Source: Ustulina deusta
Lineage: Eukaryota; Ascomycota; Sordariomycetes; Xylariales; Xylariaceae
DNA: 64,000 nucleotides
Reading direction: 5' to 3'
Assembly: GCA_023159155.1 (NCBI GenBank)
Contig: JAJNNX010000010.1
Coordinates: 434,001 to 498,000 of the forward strand
Shown here: positions 24,349 through 37,516 of the stretch, piece by piece
How positions within the stretch are numbered: the first letter of the stretch is position 1
Layout of the letters: each line of letters begins with the position of its first letter
Made by a program: the position numbers and the translations under genes
Notes under the pieces: model-generated
What the model was told of the DNA's origin: nothing
What the model saw: the letters and a program-made list of their open reading frames with translations, nothing else
Databases searched by the model: none

Positions 24349-24862
24349 GGCTGCTGTGTAAGATGAAGGATGTTAGCTATGATCCCACGTCTCGATAAGT
24401 ATCATCAACAGGGGTTGTTGAGGTAATAGAAATGCGGTTCCACACAAGGTGAGCCGCCATGTACACACATATATATGTAGATAGAATCAATGTCCTTCAC
24501 TCACGAATATAATGTCACATAAGTACTCCAACCAAAATATCGAGGCCACTATAGTTCAAGCCATTACTCTACAGGTAAAGCGATAAATCAAGTAGAACGT
24601 CACGGATGAGACTGTACGTGTTTCATAGTGATATCTGTTGTCCTATGTATGATTGACAACGAAATAACTTTGTTTTTTTACAAGGCTGTGCCAATAGAAG
24701 CAGGTAACTGACAGGGTTAAGCCTCCGTCTACCACGTATCAACCAAACGCCAAGTAGTATATAATGGAAAGCAATACATGCAGCGGACCTAGTTGTTCAA
24801 ATAGACAACCTACCTCGAAGTTCGCATTCTGCTCCATCGAATAGACAAGTGCCGGCGTCTTT
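24349..24862. other. Convergent intergenic region
   Basis: Shared 3' flanks of the regulator (+) and the ABC transporter (-). The DNA is moderately AT-rich with no gene seen. Confidence 0.6.
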
Positions 24863-27800
24863 CTACTCGACGTCTACGAGTTGCTTATCTTCCCATGCTT
24901 TCTTTGCAGTCTTTTGCAAGCTATCGAAATCGCCACTCATTTCGCACATACTCCTAAAAGTGCCCGTCTTCTTTTTCAGAAGCTCATGGGGGTGATCGTA
25001 TTCAACAACCGCGCCATGGTCTAGGACCAGTACCTTGTCGTAATCGACAATGGTGGCAAGACGATGTGCTATGGTAATAATGGTGGTGTTCAATTCTCGG
25101 ATAGTCTCCTGAATCTTCGAGTCGGTATTGTAGTCAATTGATGCTGTGGCCTCGTCCATCACAAGCACTTTCGGGGCTTTGAGCATAGCGCGCGCGAGAC
25201 AAAGAAGCTGTCGCTGGCCTTGGGAGAGATTCGAGCCAGATTCTGCAACAGGTGACGAAAGGTCGAGGAAGATGTTTTTATTAGTGGCACTCGGTGTGGA
25301 AGCCACCGTAGCTATTTCATCACCCCCATCAGTACCCGAGGGCTCTTCAGCAAGTATTGTCTGTGTGGCATGTGTAGCAGGTACAGCGTTGGCCTCAGAT
25401 GTGCCAATTAAATGCACTTTTCTAAGCGCCGAAAATACTTCGTCATCAGTGTATAAGTCGAACGGGTCAAGATTAGTTCGAATGCTGCCGGCGAATAACG
25501 TAGGATCTTGAGGGACAATAGTGATTGCCTGTCTGAGATCTTTCAGGCCGATCAATCCGATATCGACGCCATCGATCAATATTTTGCCAGTTTCCGCTTC
25601 AAGTGCACGGAAAATTGCAAGTGTGAGAGAACTTTTTCCAGCACCCGTTCTACCTACAATGCCAACCTTTTCTCGAGGCTCAATCTTGAAAGTAACCTCT
25701 TTCAAGACTGGGTCTAGCTCCCTTCGATACCTCGTAGAATAACCAATGAATTCGACACTTCCACGAGTTGGCCAGTTGTTGGGGGGCCGGTTCTGTTCGT
25801 TGATTGCTGCTGGTTCTTGTTCAACGTCGAGATACTCTTTAACCCGTTCCACGGAGTTCATATTCTGCTCATTCATGGCATATAATCTAATTAGCCAGAG
25901 TATATTCTCGGAGAAACCAATGGCATAGCTCAACGATAGACCGGCAGAGCCAGGGTCAATCTTCCCAATGCCGATGATAACAAAAACGCCAGCAAAAAAA
26001 GCGACGAGGTCACCAAGAACATCCGTCCGGAACGAGAGCCATCTGTTAGCGCCCCACAAGAAGATGAACGGACGTGATTGTTTGTTGATCCTTGCGAGGT
26101 TGTCGCGAATGAAACGCCGTTCGTCGCCGTAAGCACGGATGGTTGTCACACCCGATAAAGTCTCACCGAACTGCTGGAAGAGGGGGCTTCGATTGACCGA
26201 CTCGAGTCGCTTCAGATCACGGGAAGCTCGGAGATAAAACATCGCCACGAAGACAAAGAGCCCAGTGATGAAGAGAGCAGCGACAAGGAAGCCAGGGGTA
26301 ATAGCTGCAATTAGTACGACAGTGATGACAATACCCATCGCACAGGTCATGACACCGATCGCAACACCCGCTACCTCTTGATCGACAGCTTCAAGATCCT
26401 TGCTAAACCGATTCATCAGTTGCCCAAGTGGTGTCACGTCAAAAAACTTGAACTTCGCCCGGGAGACCGCGGTCATCAATCGATTGTGGAGTTTCCACGA
26501 CGCAGTGAGAGACCCGTAGAACAGCCACAAGTCTCGTATCAGAGCTAAAAGCGCCCCAGAGAGGCCTATTAGAGCAAGGATAATGAGGTAATAATCCACG
26601 TTGACTTCTGGGACATCCGATATGGAGTAGTCTGGGGGCGGCCCGAACATGCTCATTGTAGTACCCTTGGCATATTGCGCGATAGAGGCGAAATAAGAAC
26701 GGGAAACCGAGGCAGTAGCAGAGTTTTGCGATGCAATACTGAATTGGATGCGAGAGACTTCTTCAGTTCCCGATATATATTGATTCGCCCACACTTTGAT
26801 CCAGATATTTGAAGCAACCCCACTAAGCTGTTGTGTAGTAAACACAGCAACAGCAATTGCCCAGAACCACCAGCGACCCATGGCACTGAGATAGAGTTTC
26901 ATGACAGACCACTTCACAGCACCAGTAGCCTTGTCCTCTAGCATAGCATCCTGTTTCTGTGTAGACTTTTTTGGTATGGCTTTCCCATTGGCGTTTTCGT
27001 CTCCATCATTAATCAAAGTATCTCCACTCTCTTCACCAACGCTGGAGGGGGCTCGGGACGGAAGACGCGAAGCCTGCTGGGAACTTGGTCGGGATTTGTT
27101 TCGCATTTCTTCTCCTAGTTTTCCAGATTCGATGATTTCAAGGGAAGGACCCTGAGCAGCTATTCTTCCATTGTCTAGAAGCACCACATAATCAGACAAG
27201 GGAACGCAGAGCGTTGTATTGTGTGTGACGAGTATGCAGGTCCTGCCCTTCATCAAGGGGCCATTGATGCAATTGCTGAAAATCCATTTGGCGGTGTGGG
27301 AGTCAACAGCGCTAAGACAATCATCCAAAAGGAGGTGCTGCGAGTTTGAGTACACGGCGCGGGCCAGAGAAATTCGCTGTTTCTGACCGCCGGATAGGGT
27401 TATGCCATTTTCTCCAACCAGTGTCTCGTCACCGTTATCTAGGATCTCTAAATCTCGCTCGAGAGCACAAGCCACTAACACCTCCCTATACCTCTTTTCA
27501 TCATATACCGACGAAAACAATATGTTCTCTTTGATATTAGCGTTGACTAGCCAGGCGGTTTGAGCAACGTAGGCACAAGTATCAGCCAGTCCTGTGGCAG
27601 GATCCGGACGGATGTCCTCTCGGCTGCGACCACCAGGGAGATAAACATTTCCCTTCGTCAGTGTCATCTCACCGAGGAGCGCCATTAACATGGACGTCTT
27701 GCCGGAGCCGGTAGGGCCGCCGATAATGTTGAGCTTCCCAATTTTGAAGTCGATGTTCAAATCCAAAAGGCGGAAAGCCACGGATCCATCAGGACCAACA

Positions 27801-30029
27801 GCGTCTTTGCTGCCCCAGATGAAAGTGGCATCACGGAAGCCAATCAGCTTGCGTCCTTCTTGGTCCACGTTGTCTTGTCCTAGTTGCAGATATTTCTCAG
27901 TCTCGTCCTCCATCAGAAACTCTTCTACGCGGTCAACAGAGACCTTTGCTTCCTGAACGTGAGCAAGCATATCCCCCAGCTGATCTAGGGGAATCCTCAG
28001 GAGGAGAAAGAGCGAAATAGCCGTAAAGGCGATGGAGGGGTAGAGAGGTTTCCGTTCAATTTTAGTGTACATCAAGAACGAGAAGAAGGTAATTAGTATT
28101 GGCACCGTGTTCCAAATAGCAACAGCCAAGGCCCAAACCATATACCGATTTCTCAATGCTCTGAGTTCGGTCCTCCGTTTATCATCGACAATCGCACCAA
28201 ATCGGTCTTCCCAAGCGAAATATTTGATGATTCGAATATTCTGAAGAATTTCGTTGGTAGTATGGATCCGCTTGTCAGTAGCAGCCATGATCTTCTTTTG
28301 GGTGTAATTGAAACCCTTGGCCAGAAAGATATTGATAGGAAGTAGTAAAGCCATTACAATGAGACCAGGGATGGCACTGAGCCCCATAACCTGCCACAAG
28401 AGAGCAATCGACACAAAGAGCATCGTCGGTGCAGAAGCCAGTAAAAAGTGCAGATAAGATGTGCACTCAGATATCTTGAAGCTATCGACCGACATTAAAT
28501 TGATGATTGTCCCTAGGTTAGCTTGCTCGTCATTGCCCTTAGTCGCATCCTTGGTGGCCGCATCGTTCTCCTGGTTATTCTTCTTTTCCTTTTTTCTCAA
28601 GCCAAAAAAGCTCTTTAGTCTTTGAAGCTTCGTATCCTTCGTGCCATCTTTGTCAGTCTCGCCAAGGACCGTATGTGCACCACTTGCCGCTTTGCGCCTG
28701 AGAGCTTTGGCATATATCTCCCCTATGATGATAGCTCGAATGCGAATGCAAATCTTTCTGCCTATCCACAGTGCTTGGTTGTCGGCGACAGATCGAAGGA
28801 TATCGGTCACAGGAAGCAGAATTACCAAGAGCCAAAGAACGTTCCTTGGCGCCATATGGGGCGTTTCAACGTACTGAAGAATAGCCCTAAGTAGGAGAGT
28901 TGGCGCAAAAGCCAGAAACCCGGAAAAAATCGCCCAAAGACACTGTGCGACCAACATGCCTTTAAAGTACTTGGCCAAATGAAGAGCCAGCGAAGTTGTC
29001 TTTTTGATCTGGCGGTAGTGGGCGAGAACGACGGCGGCCTTATCACGCGGAATCAAGTTCCACACCTTGTCCATCTCTAGAGGCTCTTTGTAGCCTTGCC
29101 AAAGAATAGGATCGACCCAGGAAAAAGTTGCGAGGGAAAAGACAGAAGCCAATGGTTCTCGCGATGGTTCAATGTTATCTTCCCACTCCATCAGTATCGT
29201 CTTATTCCCCTTCCTAGTAGTCAAGGCAAGGCCGAATAGCAAGGTGGTTAGAGTGAACTCGACCACAATGAGAATCTGAGTCATCTGGGAACTCGCATGT
29301 ATGAGAACAGACCTGAAGAGAAAAGCGGCGAAGAGCCACTGGAAACCGTAGATGGATGTCGTATGGTTCCATAGATGAGGGACACGCCAAACGGTATTCC
29401 CAAGAAATAGGCGCAGAGTAACAAGCACTAGGACGTACGCCCAGGTCAACAAGCCGACAACAGCGGCAACACGGCCACGTCCAGCGTATGTCTCGGTGAT
29501 AAGAGCAACGGTGTTGACAGTTATCAGAGCGCAGATCGAAGCTTCCTCGATGACAACGACTAAGTGTTGGGCGGGTGGATTATCGGCTTGCAGGATAGAG
29601 CCCCTGGTGGTCGTCTTAACGAGCGCGAGACGGCCACCGCCATTGACATGAATCGACAGTTCTTCGTCTTCATCGGTACTCAGTGCGGCGTCCTCGTCAG
29701 GTGGGATCTCTGTATGGTCTTGTGGCTCGACAAGCCGATCATATCCGTGGGGTCGTTTTAACTTGGCTTTGCGGTGTATTATCTGAGCAACAAGGAGAAG
29801 GAAGGAGACGCATATCACAACTAGAGGGAAGAGTATTTGAAGGTAACTGTTACGCAGATAGCAGACGTCAGCGGCAGATCTAGACTCACGAAAAGCGCCC
29901 GACTCAGCAGTTGCCGAACGGACAAACGGGAGACAGGCAGCAAAGGAAGAGGGACACCCACTCGGATTGGAAGCACGTGGTGAAGTCGTCAACCTGCCAT
30001 ATCGGCCACGAACAGGAGGCAAAGCTCAT
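24863..30029 (-). CDS. ABCC/MRP-type full ABC transporter
   Basis: Predicted ATP-driven exporter of 1683 residues in the plasma or vacuolar membrane. The long frame has no ATG at its 5' end. I place the start at 30029 in a small first exon (30029-29962), then a 115-bp intron (29961-29847, donor GTGGGT, branch GCTGAC, acceptor AACAG), then exon 2 (29846-24863). This joins CFQS to DYLQILFPL, a natural N-terminus for this family. Order: TMD0 (residues about 24-235), TMD1, NBD1 with Walker A GPTGSGKT (733-740), LSGGQ (840-844) and LLLDD (Walker B with Asp in place of the catalytic Glu, usual in ABCC), linker, TMD2, NBD2 with GRTGAGKS (1421-1428), LSQGQ (1563-1567) and VLVMDE (1583-1588). A 45-residue insertion precedes the second signature. 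Substrate unknown: conjugates, drugs or pigments are typical for the family. Confidence 0.93.
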
Positions 30030-33000
30030 GGTGTTCAAGCCAGGCCCTGTTCTTATCGAACAACCCAACAAGTTTCACCTCGCTTCCTCGCGGGGTGTCA
30101 ACTCCAAATACCAACGAACCCCACCTGGTGGACGTATCGACTGGATATGTCAGCTCGAGCGTCAAATCGATGTGGAAGACGGCAAGATAGACAATTGATG
30201 TTCTGTAGCATGCGCAATAGCATGCATACATGCAACTGTGCTGCTAGCGAGCTGTATTAAGCAAAGCAAGACCCTTCTGGTATGCGACCGTCGAGGTGAA
30301 GAGCAGAGTGTAGTAGAAAAGGAAGGTTGGTAGACAAAAGGATGTCTTCACTTATTTCAGTGCTTACCCACCTACCTTAGCTACGCATATGCCTTCTGTG
30401 CCAGGATACCAAGTAGAGGTACACTACAGGTATCTGTACACTAAGTACCTATAAGTGCGTAGGTAGGTAGTATCCGTAATATGGCCCCACTAACAGTTTC
30501 TGCAAGCCATGTGGGGTTTCGCCTGGTGACTTGAATACCTGCCTCTACTGATAGGTACGGATACCTAAGTTATAACGGGCTTTCTGCGAACAGAGTCCGA
30601 ACATGCACTTTCAAGTACAGCATAGGTAGTTTAAAGAGCCCCTCCTGTATACAGCCGACCTGCTACCCACTTCAGGGCGCTTCTCAATGACTTACCTACT
30701 CGATGAACCAAGCATTGTAATCAACCCTATCGCCAGTAGGTAGGTACAGTACCTACAGTACCTAGGTATTATCTTACTCCGTGAGGTACGGCGGACCACA
30801 ACTCGACCCCACAATAACCCCTGTCAACTCGCTTGCGCTAAAACTCGCCGTTGTTGCACTGCATCTACAATGAGATAGCTATCCCGGTTCGGCGTGTTGG
30901 ATCAAGATGGCGTAAAAGAGATCAGAAATTCCGAATGTTCAAGATCGAAAAATACTACCTATCTACCTAGTATTTATTACTCTTTTTCCTCTACACCAGG
31001 GCCAAGTAAGTGACAAGATATTTTTCCAATGCTTGACTCTTGGGGCAAGCACTAGATACTAGAATAATACCTCCATGTTACCTCCATGTCCCAATTAATA
31101 AGCAACACCTCTCTACCAGGTGTTATGCGTACCTATACTAAGTTTGCCCAGGTAAAAAGTGTAGCAACGTCATCTCTCGCTTGTCCGAAAGTACTATCTC
31201 GTGGAGCAGCGCAAACGGGAGTTTCGATTGACTCATCCAGCTGGAGTAGTGTCTCGAAGGAAGAAAGAAAAAAAGAGAAAAAAGATATATAATTGAGCCA
31301 TCGCACTTAATCGCGATATGATTAGCGGTGAACCTAACGTGCACTAGGGTTTCTGTCATGGTATGCGCCCAGATCTCATCCGCCATCCGCTGGCTCGAAT
31401 CTCTGCGGCACCCACCTTCCAGATGCAGCATCGGTACACTGGGTCCATTGCTACTAAGCAATGCTGTCTTCCTCCACTATCTACCTATCTCTATCACAAA
31501 GGTTAAGTTGCTCACCTACACGACTTGGTGCCTGATATATGAGTCACCTCCTTTCGCAATTTTATATACCAATACCTCTCCAGTGATACCGCGCATCATA
31601 CCAAGACCCTAACTACACTAGTACGCATTCTATTCCTAGACAAGTACCTACCTACGTGCATGCATGGTTCGCAAGCTGCAGCCGGCACTTCGGAACAACC
31701 TGTTAGATGTGGAGTGGAATAGGCTCAAATCTTATTAGCGCTGGACCACAGTCGGCTGGTCCCTTTATCCCCCTTGCGCCTGCAGGGCTCCAACCAGAAA
31801 GCGTATTCCCATGGGGAAGTCTAAACTGCGAATAGATTGCACTTGCGGAGAGCAACAGATGACCCAGCGCATATACATCTGCACGATCGTTGGCAAAAGC
31901 ATTGTATTTCATTGGCTATGAAGTCGATCACAGTTCCGCTCTCGGATGCAGTTATATGCAGGACTCGGCGCCCTTCTACGTATGAGCCTCTAGAAAGTGA
32001 CCGACAAAAGCCTCGATGCGGATCTTGTCATCAAACAAAATCTGTCAAGTCAGAAGGTCTCACTTACCATCATAGTAGGTAGGTATGTGACACTTAATCC
32101 TACGCAACTAAACCACTGGTACTAAGCCTTTCGTTCGATCGTCTCACCATCTCTCTAGTATCTTGTCCGAATCTCCGTGCCAACAGCCCAGCTTGTTTGA
32201 TGGAATTACCGTAATTCTGAAGCAACAGAGGTCATTATATATATGTATTACACCTGATACTTGAAAGCTTGCAAGTCCGTATACTAGCCACCGTAAATTT
32301 ATATTTAGTTAGCCTGTCGATTCAAACGGCAGTGGAATACACTATTGTAGGGTTAGCAAGCACTTTTTTTACTTTGGACACTTGTTATAATCTCACTCAG
32401 AAGCCAAGGTTGGGTGTTTTGAATACGTGTTATTATGCGAGAACCCCAGAATACACCAACAAGCAATTTTTGCTAACAATATACGGAATATTCCCTTTGC
32501 TCTGCCTAAAGAGAAAATTGTTTCCATGACAACTCTAAGTGATGTAGTTCATTAAATCCGTTGTACAAGATCAATATCAAAAATATTTACACGATGTTAG
32601 ATGATTGTTAGGAACTACTTATTGTCTCGTCAGGACAGGAGGCCAAAAAGGTCATAGAAACTTCATCTCCGCTAAGTGGGAAGTAATATACGGCTTACTA
32701 AAGTATTTGTCATACGGCAGCTTCGCAGGGGCTTTTCTCGGAATCCTCACTTGAGAACCCAAAAAATAATGCTATCTATAACTAATTCAACCTATAAATA
32801 CTTTGGAGGCCCTGTGCGCGAGAATATTCACTATACTACAACTAATCAATCATGAGGGTCATGTCGAATATATATATAGAGGAAGGGGGCCTGTTGACTT
32901 TGGTTCGTTGGGCGTTCTTCAACTAAATGGAGGACAGGTCTTGGGTCATAGATATAGCTAAGATCTCATGAATTAGTCTACAGTAGAGGAGCGTAGCAAT

Positions 33001-34852
33001 TTCGTGTAGCTTTTGTGTCCGGCGCCAACATATAGATATACATATATATACATACTTAAGAAATAAAGAAAATAAAAGGAATCCAAGGTCAGAATAATAG
33101 AATCGACCGCATAATAATGCGATTAATATTATTCAGCGAAACTATACAAGCTCGGAGGTATTGTTATATTCTCTGCGTATATTCTGCTCAGGCAAGAGAG
33201 TTATATTACCTACGCGGGTGGGGGAGGGGGGAGGGGTTCCTAGCAACTTGGAAGCCTTATACAACTCTAATGCATGTATTACGAAGGGGTATTCAGCTAA
33301 CCAGGCCGAATGCGTTTGCGTATAAAATCGACTTTCTTCGATTGCCTAGCGAGGCTATCGCAATTATACAATTAAAAGTTGCGACCTTTACAATTTCAGA
33401 CCGTACTAACAATTACTAGAAAACAAAATCATTACTAGCAGTCTATAGAATTACTACAGGTCAGAATTCTTACCTCCGACAGCATTTCCTAGGTAGGTAT
33501 AGGTTGCCAGCCAGAAACTTAGATATTATGCTTGCTAGGAAACCCCCGTCCGCTTAGGTAATCAATGGTCTCTATTGTTTAGTCTATCTTTGTCTCAAAC
33601 TATCTGTTATCTAGGTCTTGGCACGTGACCGGCCCCACAGTGTCAGCTTGAATTACCCAATATTATATAAGCTCTGGCTCCCATGAGACGTCTCACATTA
33701 CATAACTGCTGTTGACGAGACGGGCGCTAACCCAATACGCTACAAGATTCCTACCAAAGGTCTAACCCGGTATCATTCAGAATATGGAAATTCTTGATGA
33801 GACTAGCTAGGATGCCAGGAACGGCTAACTAAGGGTATGGGTTTATTGTTGCTGTTGTCGCGGAAAGGCTTCGAACTCTTTCGAGTGTCCCACTCTTGAA
33901 TACGGCCATGGTCTTTCTCTACTTTAGAACTGCAGCATTGTGACGCGTCAGGTCTGTCAGGATATATATCTGGACATGTATTATATCCAGTGTTGACTAT
34001 ATCCTCCATCACTTGCTTTCCACCATGGAGGCAAGTTGACAATAAATGCCGAGAAAAGAATTTCGGCATAAGTCGATATATAAGCGACACGGTCAGCCTA
34101 TGTGTTTGATATTGTGAATTGGGACAGTCAAGCGGCCGGACTTGACAACCTTCTCCTTTTGACAGTGGTGTGACGGTCTTGTCTTGCTGTTCCATTCTGT
34201 CACGCCTCCGCTCAAGATTGGCGGATAAAAGTTGCCAATTGCGTTGAATTTTGTACAGAAATGTATCAGTCGATAATCCCTAGATCGCCTATCAAGTGAC
34301 GAGAGAACAAGGAGAGTATTTCGCATATTGTCACAGAGATCTCGCTCGTATGTACTTAAGGGCTCTTTGCACAACAACGTATACTCACAACATATATACC
34401 CCATTATACCTGCACTGACATCAGCTGACTCACGACGGAACTATTCAAAATGGAATACCGCCTGGTCCAAATCTTAGAATAGATTATCCCTTCTGCGAAG
34501 AGGTCGTTCCCGATATGGACCGAAAACCGTCCCAGGGTAAGAATTAGGTTACTGTAGGGTGTGTGCTGAGTTGGGACTAGTGTACTTTTAGGTCGGCCAC
34601 TGGGATTACCATACATGTACTAGAAGCTTTTGATCACGTGCCATAGCGCTCAGCTCCACCCAAGGCATTGGGGACACATCTTTCAATTTACCTCCAGGGA
34701 CCTGGGGATTCGATGCTCGGTTTTGTCCTCCTTTCCCTCGTACAACGACATGCGACGGCCTTGACGAACAACCGAGGGCATTCGTTGCTCTTCTTCACGT
34801 CTTCTTTCCCTTCTCTTTTTTGTTTCCCAAGTATTCCACTACATTGCCCATC
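30030..34852. other. Long intergenic region with TAGGTA-rich patches
   Basis: About 4.8 kb without a gene I can support. Positions 30360-30790 upstream of the ABC gene are dense in TACCTACC / GGTAGGTA words. Some DNA (32200-32600, 33000-33450) is AT-enriched. A short minus-strand frame at 31703-31912 holds a kinase-like DVYALG word but nothing else. No tRNA passes inspection. Confidence 0.5.
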
Positions 34853-36472
34853 ATGAGCAGTTGTAAGTTTTCCCAACCCTCGCGTGTCTCTGTGGCGCCT
34901 GGCCCCTAAAGTTGCTGGCGACAAGGACGGCCTCCAATGCGCTGTCGCCATCACCATCGCCGGTAGGCATTTTCGCTAACGAGTGCTGTGCTGTGCAGTG
35001 CGTTTCCTCGACCTGGTAAAGCCCTTTGTGGCATTCTTGCCTGAGGTTCAGCAGCCCGAGAGCAAGGTTCCCTTCAACCAAAAGTTGATGTGGACTGGTC
35101 TCACGTTGTTGATCTTCTTGATCATGAGCCAGATGCCCTTGTACGGCATTGTCTCCTCCGACACCTCCGACCCCCTCTACTGGCTGCGAATGATGATGGC
35201 GAGTAATCGTGGGACACTGATGGAGCTGGGTATCACTCCTATCATCTCGTCTGGTATGGTCTTCCAGCTCCTCGCTGGTACCCACATGATCGACGTCAAC
35301 CTCGACCTCAAGTCCGACCGCGAACTATACCAAACCGCCCAGAAACTCTTCGCCTTCATCTTGTCGGCTGGTACCGCCACCGTTTACGTCTTCACTGGCC
35401 TCTACGGGCCCCCGTCTGACCTGGGTGCTGGTATCGTCTTCCTGTTGATTCTACAACTCGTTGTCGCTGGTATGATCGTCATTCTTCTCGACGAGCTTCT
35501 ACAGAAGGGTTATGGCCTCGGCAGTGGTATCTCTTTGTTCATCGCGACCAACATCTGCGAATCGATCATGTGGAAGGCATTCTCCCCGACTTCGATTAAC
35601 ACTGGTCGCGGTCCCGAATTTGAAGGAGCTGTTATCGCCTTGTTCCATCTCTTGATGACCTGGCCTAACAAGCAACGTGCTCTCCAGGAGGCTTTCTATC
35701 GCCAGAACCTCCCTAACATCATGAACCTGTTAGCAACTTTAGCAGTTTTTGCTGCTGTCATTTACCTCCAGGGTTTCCGCGTCGAGATCCCCGTCAAGTC
35801 ATCTCGCCAACGTGGTGCGCGTGGCTCGTACCCCGTCCGTCTCTTCTACACATCCAATATGCCCATCATGCTACAGTCCGCTCTTTCATCCAACATCTTC
35901 CTTATCAGCCAGATGCTGTACTCCCGCTTTTCTGACAACCTCCTTGTCCGCATGTTTGGTGTCTGGGAAGCTAAGGAAGGCTCTGCTCAACTTTCTGCCA
36001 TCTCTGGTCTCGTTTACTATATGTCGCCCCCGTTGAATTTCCGTGATGCCCTCCTGGATCCCATCCACACGATTGTCTACATTGCGTACATGCTCACTGC
36101 CTGCGCTATCTTCTCCAAGACATGGATTGAGGTGTCCGGCTCCAGCCCTCGTGACGTCGCTAAGCAATTGAAGGATCAAGGTCTAGTTATGGCCGGTCAC
36201 CGTGACCAGAGCATGTACAAGGAGCTCAAGCGCATCATTCCTACGGCTGCCGCTTTCGGTGGTGCCTGTATTGGTGCTCTCTCGGTTGCCAGTGACCTGA
36301 TGGGTGCTCTCGGCTCGGGTACTGGTACTCTTCTCGCCGTCACGTAAGTTGTTGCTAGCAGGGCAGGCTGATCGAATATTATGCTAACAAGAGCAGAATC
36401 ATATATGGCTACTTCGAAATCGCAGCTAAGGAAGGCGACCTTGCCGGTATGAAGGGCATGATAATGGGTTAA
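34853..36472 (+). CDS. SEC61: Sec61 alpha, translocon channel subunit
   Basis: 476-residue pore subunit of the ER protein-conducting channel, predicted to span the ER membrane ten times. Three exons: 34853-34862 (only ten coding bases, from ATGAGCAG), 34999-36343 and 36397-36472. The introns are 136 bp (donor GTAAGT, branch GCTAAC, acceptor TGCAG) and 53 bp (GTAAGT..GAGCAG, branch GCTAAC). The N-terminus [13 protein letters not shown], the plug region SQMPLYGI and the C-terminus [14 protein letters not shown] match the very conserved family pattern, and length is normal. A tiny first exon followed by an early intron is easily missed by annotation programs. Housekeeping and surely essential. 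The peroxiredoxin gene follows on the same strand 1 kb downstream, with no functional link implied. Confidence 0.97.
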
Positions 36473-37516
36473 GAGCTCATAGTCGTGTCTCAACCGAGCT
36501 TCCCGATGTCTTCAGCACCATGTTTGTGCGAGAACAGTAATACGGTGGCTTCAGGCCGTGTGTAATACCAAGGGTCAATAAAAAGTTACGATGAGGTGTT
36601 CACGGAAATAGGCGGAGCTTGGAAATTGCATCGGCGCCGGCGGACACTTCGGCCCGGAGTTCTCACCCGAGGAAATTGAGGACGATCGATTGTGTATTTA
36701 TTAAAAAAACTATGAATGACATAGTCATACCTAAAAATGGCACGGGTTCATATCAAAATCGGAGTCTTCAGCACTTTGGATATGTTTTGCTTGGTTAGAG
36801 TATAATCTACTATTTAATGTTATTTCGGACTTGCACGGTGTCGTGATGTACGACAACACCTTGATGGAATAAAAAGGCCCTACATGGATCGCGCCTTGCA
36901 TTTCCCATAAACCTGTATTAATACTTGTCTTGGCATGCCTTAACCCGAGGAACCAAGGAGAAAAAAGATTGGAAGAGTCGAAATGAGAATGCTAGGCCAT
37001 ACTGACGCGTAGTCGCGTGATAACGAGATCCGTGTAAGGTAGGTACATGGGTAGGTATTATGGGTCCTGGAAAAGAACTCATCAGCCCCGTCCGGGTTAC
37101 CTAAAGCGCTCTCCCTAGACTACTTTAGGTACAGTTAATAAATAAAAATCTCGGCACTATGTCTCCCTAGGGAGTACTTTATGCAGTAGTTGCCTACCCA
37201 GAAACCTACCCATGTACAGTAGGTAATATTGTGGATAAGCAGTAGGGGACACTGTGCATATGGTGCGATGTTCAGTCCGATGCAGAGGCAGGTACCGGTA
37301 GAGTCAGGCATTGGAAAGAGCAAGCACCAGAGGTACGTACACACGCATCCATATCTTACAAGTTCTAGAAAATTTCCCGACTTTCAAGATTCATTCCCAT
37401 TTCTCGTTCATCCGTCCATCTTATTTTCATTCCACACAATCCCCTGAAGCTAGACAATTTCGATACTCTAGGCACCTTTACCAACAACACTCAGCCTCCT
37501 ATCTTCGCAATTCACC
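36473..37516. other. Intergenic region, promoter of the peroxiredoxin gene
   Basis: About 1 kb with no coding frame of merit. TAGGTA words occur at 37037-37065, and pyrimidine-rich sequence (37420-37510) precedes the next ATG, as is common at fungal start sites. Confidence 0.55.

Noticed and set aside
31703..31912. Minus-strand 69-codon frame with a kinase-like DVYALG word
   Set aside because: Only one short motif; no HRD, DFG or glycine loop around it and no splice extension. It could be a relic but is not supportable.
33640..33770. Minus-strand tRNA-like words (GTAGCGTATTGGGTTAGCGC and CCCGTCTC)
   Set aside because: A D-arm-like stretch is present, but no T-arm with GGTTCGA, no acceptor stem pairing and no proper anticodon stem could be formed. 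At most a tRNA fragment.
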